From positions 3,004,561 to 3,068,560 of the forward strand of contig NC_065916.1 of NCBI RefSeq assembly GCF_905147045.1: DNA of 64,000 nt, given 5' to 3'. The notes beneath the pieces are model-generated. The model saw only the letters and a program-made list of their open reading frames with translations. It was not told where the DNA came from and made no database searches. How positions within the stretch are numbered: the first letter of the stretch is position 1; every line of letters starts with the position of its first letter. This DNA is from Nymphalis io (lineage: Eukaryota; Arthropoda; Insecta; Lepidoptera; Nymphalidae). Made by a program: the position numbers and the translations under genes. Shown here piece by piece: positions 24,001 through 28,973 of the stretch.

Positions 24001-24870
24001 GTTCAGCTGGAGTTCTTGATAGAGTTGTGTCTCTTCGAACTGTCTCGCGGTGAAATCGAGAAATCCGACGACACGCTGATAATGATACACGAAGTTCTAA
24101 GGGACGCTAAGAATATTGACGAATATTTGCAAAACGAAATCGCTAATCTAATGATTGCTTCAGTGCAACTAAGAAAAATTACAAATACATCAAAACAAAC
24201 CGGATTAGAGAACGAGTTAGAAAACCTTAAATTAAGTCCGGCGGTTGTCACGGAGCCGCAGACGACGCCGGAGTCGAAGGCCACTGTACCGACAACAGAC
24301 ACACTCGTAATAGTCAAAGACGAAGAATTACCAAAGAAACGCAAGGTCATCAAGCTGAACTTCGACGATGTGAATATGGAAGAGATCGAGGAAAAAGCTA
24401 AACCAAAGAAACACCAATTCAAAATCCCAGTCCCGGTGACGTCCAAACCGGTTCTAGAGAAGATGACGCCCAGACCGACCCGGTCCAGACCGGAGATCAT
24501 CATACAGCAGCCGTCTGTTGATCAATCGATTAACATATTCACACCGAAATCAGATGAAAATGGCGAATTTTTTACACCATGCCAGTCAACGCCGGCCGAG
24601 CAGTTCTTCACTCCGATGACTTCGATGAAAACGTACTCGAAGCGTGTCGTTAAAAATTTGGAAGCGGAATTTTCAACGCCGAAAGGCAAAGAGAATACAC
24701 AGGTGGAGAACAAACCTCGCACGAGATCCAGGGTCGAAACCGGATCAGTCCAGGCCATTAAGGACAAGAGGACCCTGAAAAGGGCTACGAGTCCTGGTAA
24801 ATTGCCACAGGAGAAACCGCTTCGCTCGAGGCGGATACGACAGCCAATTTTGACGGATGATAAGAAATGA
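2749..24870 (+). CDS. thr: Separase non-catalytic subunit, three rows-like (13 exons)
   Basis: Join of 2749-2909, 3084-3243, 4598-6054, 6815-6933, 8743-8876, 9739-9846, 10522-10645, 11052-11190, 11784-11943, 21017-21119, 21572-21691, 22387-22598 and 23530-24870. All phases agree and give about 1,445 residues. The chain is largely helical (TPR/HEAT-like). Exon 13 has a Cys cluster C1075-x-C1077-x2-C1080 (CTCYAC), then an Ala/Cys-rich helix, and later a basic stretch leading into KLNFDDVNMEE near residue 1274. Both resemble the Cys cluster and the acidic-linker motif ahead of the protease domain in vertebrate separase. The frame then closes with a stop and no caspase-like domain. In Drosophila, separase is split into the protease SSE and the regulatory chain THR (about 1,380 residues), which with securin control sister-chromatid separation. 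Length and content match THR. Identification is by motif memory, not alignment; a divergent scaffold protein is the alternative. Confidence 0.68.
3084..3243 (+). CDS. thr: three rows-like exon 2
   Basis: Acceptor TTTCAG at 3078-3083, donor CAG|GTAAAT at 3244. Completes the split codon of exon 1 and ends in phase 0 (residues 54-107). Contains WRERIDNKELLRLSIECVR, a typical amphipathic helix. Confidence 0.65.
3525..3665 (-). repeat. Degenerate lepidopteran dispersed repeat
   Basis: Resembles, in reverse, the dispersed sequence with a GTGAAAGCGTAAC-type core and a TTCGCATTTAT-like end seen also near 10256, 35403, 56600 and 57405. No coding. Confidence 0.4.
3708..4032. mobile_element. SINE-A with internal inversion, 12-bp target duplication
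   Basis: Duplicated AATTTAAAGTTA at 3708-3719 and 4021-4032 brackets one insertion. Inside, 3720-3799 is the SINE-A 3' part on the minus strand and 3800-4020 is its 5' part on the plus strand. The two halves meet in opposite orientation near the shared AATAAGCTCC segment. Lies in intron 2 of the three rows-like gene. Confidence 0.8.
4205..4255 (-). repeat. LINE 3'-end fragment
   Basis: Short match to the reverse complement of the 3' end of the LINE at 52755-56265 (CGCCGGGAGGGCAAATGACT). Confidence 0.5.
4331..4590 (+). mobile_element. SINE-C, abuts exon 3 acceptor
   Basis: tRNA-like head with B box GGTTCGATTCC near 4382, body, and terminal CCCAGGATATT followed by ATTT repeats. The tail runs directly into the exon 3 splice acceptor at 4597. 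Confidence 0.75.
4598..6054 (+). CDS. thr: three rows-like exon 3 (large)
   Basis: About 486 codons in one exon, from acceptor TTTACAG (4591-4597) to donor AG|GTAAGC at 6055. Encodes residues 108-593: helical repeat sequence with scattered Cys and many Lys/Leu, compatible with the separase N-terminal helical array. The frame stays open 30 bases upstream into the SINE-C tail and includes an ATG at 4568 that could serve as an alternative start only if intron 2 sequence were retained. Confidence 0.75.
6150..6280 (+). repeat. Degenerate SINE-A fragment
   Basis: Weak match to the SINE-A 3' half, ending in a form of CCTTAGCCCAGCAGTGGGA. Followed by a TAA microsatellite. Confidence 0.45.
6285..6311. 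repeat. (TAA)n microsatellite
   Basis: About eight uninterrupted trinucleotide units. Confidence 0.85.
6354..6404 (+). repeat. SINE-B fragment
   Basis: Matches the GTGAGTGAGCCAGTGTA core of SINE-B only. Confidence 0.5.
6453..6733 (-). mobile_element. SINE-A with target duplication
   Basis: Antisense SINE-A. Flanked by ATAAGATTCTGTCA (6439-6452) and ATAGGATTCTGTCA (6734-6747), a 14-bp duplication with one mismatch. Lies in intron 3, about 80 bases before the exon 4 acceptor. Confidence 0.75.
6815..6933 (+). CDS. thr: three rows-like exon 4
   Basis: Acceptor ATTTCAG at 6808-6814, donor AAG|GTGATT at 6934. Encodes residues 593-633, including the hydrophobic KLWPSIVPIAGVWKSLNDLV. Confidence 0.65.
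6977..7170 (-). mobile_element. SINE-C, 5' head replaced by minisatellite
   Basis: Antisense SINE-C from its CCCAGGATATT end to the region corresponding to CACACAAATGTCTG. There the sequence passes into the 24-bp tandem array instead of the tRNA-like head. Confidence 0.7.
7171..8642. repeat. 24-bp minisatellite, about 61 units
   Basis: Tandem array of a 24-base unit (ACCTACACATCTAC followed by RCACGCACGC). Two main variants differ at the R position (A or G); one unit has an extra substitution near 8009 (CGCGCGCAC). Because 24 is a multiple of three and the unit lacks stops in several frames, it creates frames over 500 codons on both strands; these are artefacts. It sits in intron 4 of the three rows-like gene. 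Runs of alternating purine/pyrimidine could favour Z-DNA. Confidence 0.95.
8743..8876 (+). CDS. thr: three rows-like exon 5
   Basis: Acceptor TTTTCAG ends at 8742, donor CAA|GTGTGT at 8877. Encodes residues 633-677. The acceptor is about 100 bases downstream of the minisatellite. Confidence 0.65.
9313..9394 (+). tRNA. tRNA-Leu-AAG: tRNA-Leu (anticodon AAG)
   Basis: 82 bases without intron. Acceptor stem GGTAGCG pairs with CGCTGCC, discriminator A. A box TGGCCGAGCGG and B box GGTTCGAATCC are intact. The anticodon stem CTGGT/ACCAG encloses loop TTAAGGC, giving AAG. The long variable arm is typical of class II Leu. A T5 run about 20 bases downstream can terminate Pol III. Lies in intron 5 of the three rows-like gene, same strand. 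Confidence 0.95.
9739..9846 (+). CDS. thr: three rows-like exon 6
   Basis: Acceptor TTTTCAG ends at 9738, donor CAA|GTACGT at 9847. Phase 0 on both sides. Encodes 36 residues beginning AKTFKEKIVFAALLF. Confidence 0.65.
9886..10018 (-). repeat. Degenerate SINE-A
   Basis: Shortened and diverged antisense copy; CCACTGTTGGGCTAAGG and CACATGCAGGTTTCC remain. Confidence 0.55.
10020..10246 (-). mobile_element. SINE-B copy
   Basis: Antisense SINE-B with the CTTCAAACCGGAACACAAC core and the CCCAGACGAGCTTACAC start region, lacking its A-rich 3' part. Confidence 0.65.
10256..10437 (+). repeat. Lepidopteran dispersed repeat
   Basis: Begins near TAGTATTCGCCCGCGTGTA and contains TTTAGCCGTGAAAGCGTAAC and a CAGACAGAGTTACTTTCGC end. 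Related pieces occur near 35403, 56600 and 57405. Confidence 0.55.
10522..10645 (+). CDS. thr: three rows-like exon 7
   Basis: Acceptor TTCCAG ends at 10521; a second AG three bases later would drop one Gln. Donor CAG|GTCGGT at 10646. Encodes an Ala/Glu-rich helix (residues 714-755) followed by AAPAAAGEA. G+C rises sharply here. Confidence 0.6.
10752..10968 (-). repeat. Degenerate SINE-A
   Basis: Antisense, with TTGAACCCGC (B box side) and GGCCTGTATTGTCCC end still visible; internal A-run and deletion. Confidence 0.6.
11052..11190 (+). CDS. thr: three rows-like exon 8
   Basis: Acceptor TTTCAG ends at 11051, donor AA|GTGAGC at 11191. Encodes residues 755-801 with LVQHALQLFQVFVQELLFL, a clear amphipathic helix. 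Confidence 0.65.
11575..11710 (+). repeat. Degenerate SINE-B fragment
   Basis: ACCCACTCACTGTACCGCC and AAGGGACGTAG echo the SINE-B sequence. Ends shortly before exon 9. Confidence 0.4.
11784..11943 (+). CDS. thr: three rows-like exon 9
   Basis: Acceptor CCGCAG ends at 11783, donor GCG|GTACGT at 11944. Encodes residues 801-854, Ala/Arg-rich helix. Strongly G+C-rich with mostly G or C third positions. The intron that follows is about 9 kb and carries a tRNA gene, the BEL element and the RTE element. Confidence 0.62.
11944..12060 (-). repeat. Degenerate SINE-D fragment
   Basis: Begins at the exon 9 donor. GAGATGTTATTGTGCAC and AGAGTTCAGGCGCAAT match pieces of SINE-D. Confidence 0.4.
12183..12264 (-). 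tRNA. tRNA-Leu-AAG: tRNA-Leu (anticodon AAG), second copy
   Basis: Differs from the copy at 9313 by one base in the D loop (C for T). All stems, boxes and the AAG anticodon are intact. The first 20-odd bases of the 3' flank match the other copy, while the 5' flank does not. Lies in intron 9, opposite to the host gene. The BEL element starts 108 bases upstream of its 5' end. Confidence 0.95.
12373..12691 (+). repeat. BEL 5' LTR
   Basis: 319 bp, starts TGTTGAATTC and ends AAGCAAGGACA. Supplies promoter and polyadenylation signals in such elements; I cannot place the R boundaries. Confidence 0.93.
12694..12711 (+). other. BEL primer-binding site
   Basis: TGGTGCCGAAACCCGGGA two bases after the 5' LTR; the initial TGG complements a tRNA 3' CCA end. 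The primer tRNA was not identified. Confidence 0.7.
12830..13165 (+). repeat. Tandem repeats in BEL leader
   Basis: About a dozen diverged units of roughly 26 bases built on CTTAGAAAAATTTG, alternating between a TTGCGCTAAAAAACA type and a TTGGATTAAAAATTGA type. They fill the untranslated leader between the primer site and the gag-pol start. Confidence 0.85.
13198..18417 (+). CDS. BEL/Pao gag-pol polyprotein
   Basis: 1,739 codons, intact. Gag with the BEL-type core near residues 119-136 (LPKFSGLYEEWQTFHDMF). Three Cys/His zinc-knuckle-like clusters at about 335-400. An aspartic protease region near 459-474 reads IDPCSEGSF. Reverse transcriptase has ADLVQMYRQV near 800 and YIDDLLTG near 878. 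RNase H has FADAS near 1054, RLELCAAL near 1100 and WSDSTV near 1129. Integrase has the zinc region ending CYRECVKC near 1402, catalytic D near 1441 (GVDFTGF), D in YSDNGTNF near 1507, and E in GGLWEAGIKSAK near 1560. A conserved C-terminal domain lies near 1655-1730. The order PR-RT-RNaseH-IN, YIDD box and full length fit Pao/BEL. No envelope-like frame follows. Codon use is AT-rich, unlike the G+C-rich host exons. Confidence 0.95.
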   Translation: MEKLLMKQEDTFEQLKKAFINYKKTPKDRLKVTYIESKLENLDRLFETFMNIHGDIVGSIKREERAKLPYFTDDMYTGFEAIYTEYKARIKDDLRLFSANTFSPQSLGPEGSVLSNTKVKLPQIQLPKFSGLYEEWQTFHDMFTSLIHQNTALSPVQKMHYLKSSLTGEPETLLRNLTTTDSNYEDAYQQLIRRYNNKRYNCNEIMKRLLSQRNATDSASSIKSLLDVTSSSLKSLQNMGIDTTSWDVIVNYIVVSRLDSESRKLWEAKVSELDSETLPTWNQLVNFLESRFRTFEMICGNNRSMVKSPNVHSNNTKPKVFHSTAQEDNKRANPSCTICKGQHLLYQCKQFAKQTPKERTEVIQSRRLCFNCFAPTHSVKECRSSTCCRRCGRRHHTLLHLERSELPSLPEAQPVNKDSIERQTPVIAHLVTKRNQKEMLLATAIVRASSANGYSQVIRVLIDPCSEGSFINEATTQSLGLKRTNINGLVSGIGDKLARSRSMVSLSLESIHNQKSKHAINVDAYVLTKLTSFLPTCQTKITDWPEIKRLSLADPEYGSPAKIDMILGVEVYEDIILEGLLKHPTEKGPIAQETQFGWVLSGRVRNNVTSKNPQLVGFHIRVKEDDLLKKFWEIEREPDAILKKSTKEDIKCEQFFEATTTRDNEGRYVVRLPFKEHKPRCVEGKTRDIALRRFHYLERKLQNNPPLYEEYKRVINGYKDQNHMVQIQNIEDIHNPKAVYLPHHPVIREDKETTRVRIVFDASCKGMNKVSLNDCFLVGPKLQQDLRHILMRWRRHPFFIIADLVQMYRQVRVEEKDTDFQRILWRSNPKDPIEHYKLLRLTFGTACAPYLAVKALQQLAKDEEAQYPRAAKIALQDYYIDDLLTGCETEMEAVEIFEEMNNLMSAGGFCLQKWCSNSERLMNHIEDGCKRLDQPLIFKINNTIKVLGISWNKTTDSFEYTLQLPNLCERITKRKVLSDIARLYDPMGWISPVIITAKIFIQKLWKAKLDWDENLPAELYKEWCSFRQDLHNVRNIVIPRWLQSHKGDKIELHTFADASQAAYAGAVYMKVTDAFGNIHVNLVTSKTKVSPVEKEISIPRLELCAALLATKLIYEVSQIMQIPKEDLYAWSDSTVVLAWVRGEPTRWNTFVSNRVSEIHTMLDSSQFRHIETINNPADFASRGIKGADLAGLTLWWHGPDCLHHNCTYDFRNDFSTSIEERPIKTLTAVIQSEQEFVWTRFSNLTRMVRILAYCKRYIGILRSSRKNRVILSKERRIKEFEIITVKEMEEVLQTIIRNTQHIYYAEEIQRIKSHGEVKRKSSLHTLCPILDKNGVLRVGGRIKESEARFDVKHPVILPSNSHLTSLLITDAHYKTMHGGPQIMLNYLRSKYWIVRARERVKKCYRECVKCLRFSQQNNNQLMGQLPKCRLKPSRPFKSSGVDFTGFINIRFSPGRGSKSYKGYICLFICMSTKAIHLEAVSDLSSKGFISAFRRFVSRRGQCVDLYSDNGTNFVGAEKELRDMFLTAQSKLPIEIAQALANDGTSWHFIPPNAPNFGGLWEAGIKSAKTHLKRVIGDSTLTFEELSTVLTQIEACLNSRPMTYLSEDPGDPQPLTPGHFLIGEQMVAIPDEAPTDVQVTGLQRWKLTQKMVNDFWRKWSEEYLVSLNQRYKWFTKKQDPDIGNIVVIKDHNLPPTKWLLGKIEQKHSGHDGLTRVLTIKTKNGLIKRPLNKVSILPSAI
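18603..18921 (+). repeat. BEL 3' LTR
   Basis: 319 bp, appears identical to the 5' LTR by eye. Preceded by a purine-rich stretch (GGTGGGCGGAA) that can prime plus-strand synthesis. Confidence 0.93.
18927..19045 (+). repeat. SINE-B fragment
   Basis: GTGAGTGAGCCAGTGTAACT and following bases match the middle of SINE-B. It starts at the BEL target site; the other half is not recognisable on the 5' side. Confidence 0.45.
19104..20602 (+). mobile_element. 5'-truncated RTE-type LINE with target duplication
   Basis: TAATCAAGTAA occurs at 19104-19114 and 20592-20602 and brackets the insert 19115-20591. The element starts inside the reverse transcriptase and ends in a TGAT repeat (20577-20592), the simple 3' tail usual for RTE elements. 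Confidence 0.88.
19117..20579 (+). pseudogene. RTE reverse transcriptase, N-terminally truncated
   Basis: Open from the truncation point to TGA at 20577-20579. Motifs: NKSPGDDGI at the start, YRPISLLSHVYKLFSRVV, motif A CMAFVDYEKAFDSI, motif B GVRQGDVISPKLF, motif C LRFADDIVII with both Asp. The C-terminal domain contains WQWAGHVCRR and GRPPARWTDDL. The endonuclease domain and N-terminal RT are missing, so the copy cannot move by itself. The frame has no stop, suggesting a young copy. Confidence 0.85.
20609..20880 (+). mobile_element. SINE-B copy
   Basis: Starts ACTGGTGGTAGGGC, runs through the GGTTTGAAGGGTGAGTGAGC core and ends after a TATATA/A-rich tail. Directly downstream of the RTE duplication. 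Confidence 0.75.
21017..21119 (+). CDS. thr: three rows-like exon 10
   Basis: Acceptor GTCCAG after a GT run (ends 21016), donor CT|GTAAGA at 21120. Encodes residues 855-889, Ala/Arg/Leu-rich (ARLLRAAQARLLRARGEHG). Phase matches exons 9 and 11. Confidence 0.6.
21572..21691 (+). CDS. thr: three rows-like exon 11
   Basis: Acceptor ATTTCAG ends at 21571, donor CT|GTGAGT at 21692. Encodes residues 889-929 (LSLGRLMEAQALL...). Confidence 0.65.
21715..22250 (+). mobile_element. Family J element interrupted by SINE-A
   Basis: 21715-21805 and 22109-22250 together match, in reverse, the continuous copy at 38945-39155 (GACAGCGCGATTCAG, GCGCCATCTATCGGTAGCG). No coding; family unknown to me. Confidence 0.65.
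21806..22108 (-). mobile_element. SINE-A nested in family J
   Basis: Complete antisense SINE-A from GTAACAGCC to the tRNA-like head GGCCATCTCGAC, in intron 11. Confidence 0.8.
22387..22598 (+). CDS. thr: three rows-like exon 12, extreme G+C
   Basis: Acceptor CCGCAG ends at 22386, donor CAG|GTGGGC at 22599; phases fit exons 11 and 13. Encodes residues 929-999, almost only Ala, Arg and Gly with a run of six Ala. My hand count gives about 14 A/T in 212 bases, over 90% G+C, directly after an AT dinucleotide run. Only this frame joins the flanking exons. Confidence 0.58.
22885..23250. repeat. Degenerate repeat with CCCCTAA motifs
   Basis: Three diverged copies of an ACCCCTAAGGGGTAAAATAG-like motif about 130-150 bases apart (near 22945, 23080 and 23210). 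No coding. Confidence 0.45.
23252..23340 (+). repeat. SINE-D tRNA-like head
   Basis: CCCTATTGGTCTAGGTGCTA and the B box GGTTCAATTCC; the stems do not form a full tRNA, so this is a SINE head and not a tRNA gene. Confidence 0.6.
23530..24870 (+). CDS. thr: three rows-like exon 13, C-terminus and stop
   Basis: Acceptor ACACAG ends at 23529; open to TGA at 24868-24870 (residues 1000-1445). Contains the CTCYAC cluster, an Ala/Cys helix, and a basic/acidic disordered tail with KLNFDDVNMEE. The tail repeats F-x-TP-like motifs (residues 1344-1365) and ends in Arg-rich RTRSR and RRIRQPI segments. The TP and SP sites are candidate proline-directed kinase sites. No His/Cys protease dyad follows. Confidence 0.75.
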   Translation: MKIDNRLKYIIGLRSSSDLSVDHAQTPKREQFAPRQDQLESMLDSMFKKTQVSPSLPCISIPAFRTPEFLKHAHTCTCYACELPECAIVACLICYLEASMYYRAKEFDIAKNYFDGASKAFGLAEVKLKNIFDNYSKMYNDTVVEISREIAESDFRNVQLEFLIELCLFELSRGEIEKSDDTLIMIHEVLRDAKNIDEYLQNEIANLMIASVQLRKITNTSKQTGLENELENLKLSPAVVTEPQTTPESKATVPTTDTLVIVKDEELPKKRKVIKLNFDDVNMEEIEEKAKPKKHQFKIPVPVTSKPVLEKMTPRPTRSRPEIIIQQPSVDQSINIFTPKSDENGEFFTPCQSTPAEQFFTPMTSMKTYSKRVVKNLEAEFSTPKGKENTQVENKPRTRSRVETGSVQAIKDKRTLKRATSPGKLPQEKPLRSRRIRQPILTDDKK

Positions 24871-25385
24871 ACTCGTATGCGATGTTTTGAATATCAAATG
24901 CACAAGAGAAATACTACTGCAGTATTTCTCTTCCGTGTAATCCAATTGTCTGTCGGATTAAATGAAAAAAAAAAATTGTTAAATTTGGTAAACTGAATTT
25001 GTTAGATGAAAAATTATAACAACGATTTCATTATATAATTAAATTCAATTTATGAAAAAAAAAGAAAAAAATATATCATAAGTATTATAGCAAAGTATAG
25101 TTTAATCCTAAGTTTGGGGGGGGACAATACTCCAAGTAGTACATCTGTTCTTTACGCTGCCATTGATAAAGGCTTTGCCTATATTGTAATCCTAGCCTAG
25201 TGAATGGGCTGAAAGCAAATATGTAGTTTTATATGGCAGCTGTTTTGAGCCTTGAAATTAATGACATTCCGGCTGTGCCGTGGGGAAGACTTATCTACTA
25301 AACACTTTTGGACCTTGGGACCTTATGTTATTGACTTATTTATAACGAAATGCGTTTTGTAATAAATGTGTTTGATGTATTTGTT
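24871..25385 (+). other. 3' UTR of the three rows-like gene
   Basis: AT-rich sequence after the stop. AATAAA at 25361-25366 is the best polyadenylation signal I see. A perfect hairpin lies 34 bases after the stop (separate entry). Confidence 0.5.
24904..24932 (+). promoter_or_regulatory. Perfect 12-bp hairpin in 3' UTR
   Basis: Arms 24904-24915 and 24921-24932 are exact reverse complements (AAGAGAAATACT / AGTATTTCTCTT) with a 5-base loop. Role unknown; it may act on mRNA stability or 3' processing. Confidence 0.45.
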
Positions 25386-25816
25386 TATTAGTTATTAAAC
25401 CTTCAATACCTTTAAAATCAATGAGTCTCCTAGTTATTCTTTCTTTATATACATATGAATGGTTAGGGCTTAGTGCGGACCGTCAGCAAGGGTACCACCA
25501 TTCAAGACCAGTTACCGTCAAACAGTACTTCGTAGTGACGTATTTCAGTCTACATGGCAATGACCGCAATGATAGTTGCTTATTGATGTGAATTTCTAAG
25601 AGCAAAATTGTTCGTCAACATTAGGTTGGCCATTCTGGCTAATCGGTTTTCTTACAATAAATTAAAGTGCTGCCTGAAGAAATGTCTGCTGCGTTCTCAG
25701 TACTCAGTACACGTGAAGATGCGTCAAAAATATTTTTTGCTCAGTGATATTTTATTATTTAAGTGTCCTTGAGGCGATTGTTATATAACAAATTTATATA
25801 TACAAATAATAATAAA

Positions 25817-26337
25817 TTCCCGGGGCCATTTTTCACACACGGCCATCTCAATCCAAAATTAAGCTTGTACAGAGCTTGTGCTATGGAAACCAGACAACTG
25901 ATATACTACATATACTACTTTTCTTTTGTAAATACATACTTATATAGATAATTACAACCAGACTCAGGACAAACAGACATGTTCATGCACACAAATGTCT
26001 GTAAAGTAACAGCCTGTAAATGTGCTACTGTTGGGCTAAGGCCTCCTCTCCCTTTTTGAGGAGAAGGTTTGGAGCTTATTCAACCACGCGGCTCCAATGC
26101 GGGTTGGTGGAATAGACATGTGGCAGAATTTCGATGAAATTAGACACATGCAGGTTTCCTCATGATGTTTTCCTTCACCGAAAAGCACGAGATGAATTAT
26201 AAACAGAAATTAAGCGTTCAAATCAGGCGTTCTTACCACTGGGCCATCTCGACTTCAAATGTCTGTCCTGGGTGGAAATCGAACCCACAAGCTTCGGCGT
26301 GAAAGGTAAGCATCTACCAACCACGCCAACCGGCTCG
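25817..26337 (-). mobile_element. SINE-C interrupted by SINE-A
   Basis: The SINE-C body 25817-26002 and its tRNA-like head 26257-26337 are parts of one antisense copy, split by the SINE-A insertion. Confidence 0.8.
26003..26256 (-). mobile_element. SINE-A nested in SINE-C
   Basis: Flanked by the 10-bp duplication AAATGTCTGT (25993-26002 and 26257-26266), which is SINE-C sequence. Confidence 0.85.
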
Positions 26338-26784
26338 TCGTGTATACAAATAAATAATTCTGGAGTGTCTGCCTGTGTGTTTCAATAGCTGCCTCTTAAG
26401 TTATGGCTACTAGCGAGTTGCCATAACGCCGGCGTAGCCACGAATCTTGCTAGTCTGCTATAAAGTTGTTAATTTATTATAACATTTAGTTTCCAAAAGA
26501 TCAATGGCGAAACAATTTTCATGATCTTTAAATTTCATAACGGTAATTATGTATACAGTATAAATTAATTTTTTTACTAATTCAATAACAGGAGTTTTTA
26601 ATAATTCCCAATAACGTCTATATATAAATAGATATAGCCTACCCGGTATCTTTTTCTACTCTTTCATCAATAGATCATCATCTGATATCTATTATTGACG
26701 CGCTTTATTGTACTCAAAAGAAATACTAGAAAAAAAATTCGACACATGCTTAAATCGTCAACATTGATTATGGTTGTATGAATA

Positions 26785-26940
26785 TCATAAAAGTGAACGC
26801 TTTGGTCTTTACCCGCTGAGTTTCTTTCGCCGGTTCTTTTCAGGTCTGAGGTGTTTATTTCCGAACCGGTGGTTTATGACAATCAATTGTCAAGTGTTTC
26901 TATAATGAATAAAGATTTTTGACTTTGACTTTAAATCAGT
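26785..26940 (+). repeat. LINE-like 3' end
   Basis: GAGTTTCTTTCGCCGGTTC to AATAAAGATTTTTGACTTT. The same sequence recurs at 38155-38282 and partly near 63810. Confidence 0.55.
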
Positions 26941-27654
26941 GTTTTTTGATTCAGGACGTACAACTCTTACATTACAAATAAAACAAAAAAAACAGTACAT
27001 TTATAAATAATTTTATTTTTAATAGAACATCTACACGACAGTACTTAATATTAGTAATTACGATGCGAGCGACTTCCACTTCGGTGCCAACAAGATTACA
27101 AAACGTCTACACTATTTCGACATATAAAAGTGTTAACTTACTTATTGTACAAATTATAGAAATTAACTTTCGAGTTATTAGACAAATCTAAATAATATAT
27201 TCAGGGAATATTATGAAATATACAAACTATTTATTTTATTGTATTTCTCGTATCAACACACAGCCACACTCACGAGGTTTCAATGATCATTTAATGGCAA
27301 CACTCACCTTGAAACGACGCGATACCATTGGTCGAGGTCTATCTCTATGGTACAGTTAGACCAACGTTACACACTTGTTGCGTGTTTGTGGATTAAATTT
27401 AATAATTAATATAGAATTAATTATAGATTCGTGAAGAAATTACGTTCTCAATATCGACGAAGTTATTTGGCAGTGTAGTGTGTTCCAATTGTTTTTTAGT
27501 AAGTTCATTCCCAATGATAGTATATGACAAAGTCAAGTATAGTAATTGTCATATACGTGGCAAAGAAATGATGACGCAATTGCTATATTTTATAGATTTT
27601 TTTTTTGTAGTTTAATTTTGTTTTTAACTTACAAAGTTACAGCAAAAGAACTTA

Positions 27655-27930
27655 AGGCGGATAAGGTGGACATGGGCCACCTGATGGTAAATGGTCACCA
27701 ACGCCCATTGACGTTGGCATTGTAAGAAATGTTAACTATCGCCTACATCGCCATCAACCTTGGGATTTAAGATTTTATGTGCCTTGTGCCTCTAATTACG
27801 CTGGCTCACTCACCCTTCAAACCGGAACACAACAATACCAAGTACTGCTGTTTTGCGGTAGAATATCTGATGAGTGGGTGGTACCTACCCAGACGAGCTT
27901 GCACAAAGGTCTACCACCAGTGATCATCTT
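27655..27930 (-). mobile_element. SINE-B copy
   Basis: Nearly complete antisense copy: GGGCCACCTGATGGTAAATG at one end and CCTACCCAGACGAGCTTGC near the other. Confidence 0.8.
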
Positions 27931-28457
27931 CTAAATTATTACAAATAATAAGTTTAAAGGCTTTTAATTATTAAATATTAACTCGTTACGTGTAACTAAA
28001 TAGTTTAATACTCATCTGAGTGTGTCTGTTAGAGGAATAATGATTGAATTTGAAAATCACAAAATAATACACGGACACAGCAGTTGCTCCCGTACAGCTT
28101 AACCGACAGGGGCCAGTTCGTCTCAATAAAATTATGATTTTCAAACATTTCTTTAGTTTAATATTAATTAATATTTTACAAATGTATGCGTATGTACAAT
28201 AATTATTACCTAAACGATTCTTTATAGAGATAATCTCAACTTTACATTAATTTCAATGTGTTTTTTGTACACATTTAAAATACTTGTGAACGTAAAACGC
28301 ACGCCATCCAGTGAAAGGGCACCAGATACGTTTAAAATAGCAATTCTCGTACAAAATTACAACTATATCGGATAAACGATGTAAGCGGATTGAATACAAA
28401 CAAATACAATCTTTAATATTTAGACATATAATTATCTAATTTATTTTCAATCTGAAC

Positions 28458-28485
28458 GGTCATTGGTTGCCATCAACCAATGACC
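28458..28485. other. Perfect 12-bp hairpin
   Basis: GGTCATTGGTTG and CAACCAATGACC around a 4-base loop CCAT. Unassigned function. Confidence 0.5.
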
Positions 28486-28756
28486 ATCAAACATTTGCTG
28501 TGTTGTGAAAGATTTTTCATTTATTCCATAGCGTTGTATTGTATGTGATACCGGCATGTCACTAGATGGCGCTGTTTTCATTTCACGGTAAAGTAAAAAA
28601 AAACTGATCAAGCACGCAGTATTTAATCTGATTAAACTGACTTTGACATTTCAAGTAACTTGAAGTAAACTTACTCTCAAGCTAAATTTTTGTTAACACC
28701 TTGTACGGTTATATCCTATTTAACAATACAACTCGTCTATGACTCATTCGGACTTA

Positions 28757-28973
28757 GGGTATGTACGCACTATGCGGATAGCCGGAGTGTCCGGAATCAA
28801 AAAAATGTATGAAAAATTAGTATTTATGCGGCTAACCGGACGGTTGACCGCATTCCGGCTATCCGCATAGTGCGTACATACCCTAATTTTTCATACATTT
28901 TTTTTGTCAGCCGGAGTGCGGTTAACCGTCCGGTTAACCGCACTCCGGCTATCCGCATAGTGCGTACATACCC
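28757..28973. mobile_element. MITE with terminal inverted repeats and TTA duplication
   Basis: Ends are inverted copies of GGGTATGTACGCACTATGCG, flanked on both sides by TTA (28754-28756, 28974-28976). TTA duplications fit PIF/Harbinger-type elements. A third, internal copy of the end lies at about 28855-28884 in the same sense as the right end. No coding capacity. Confidence 0.8.
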
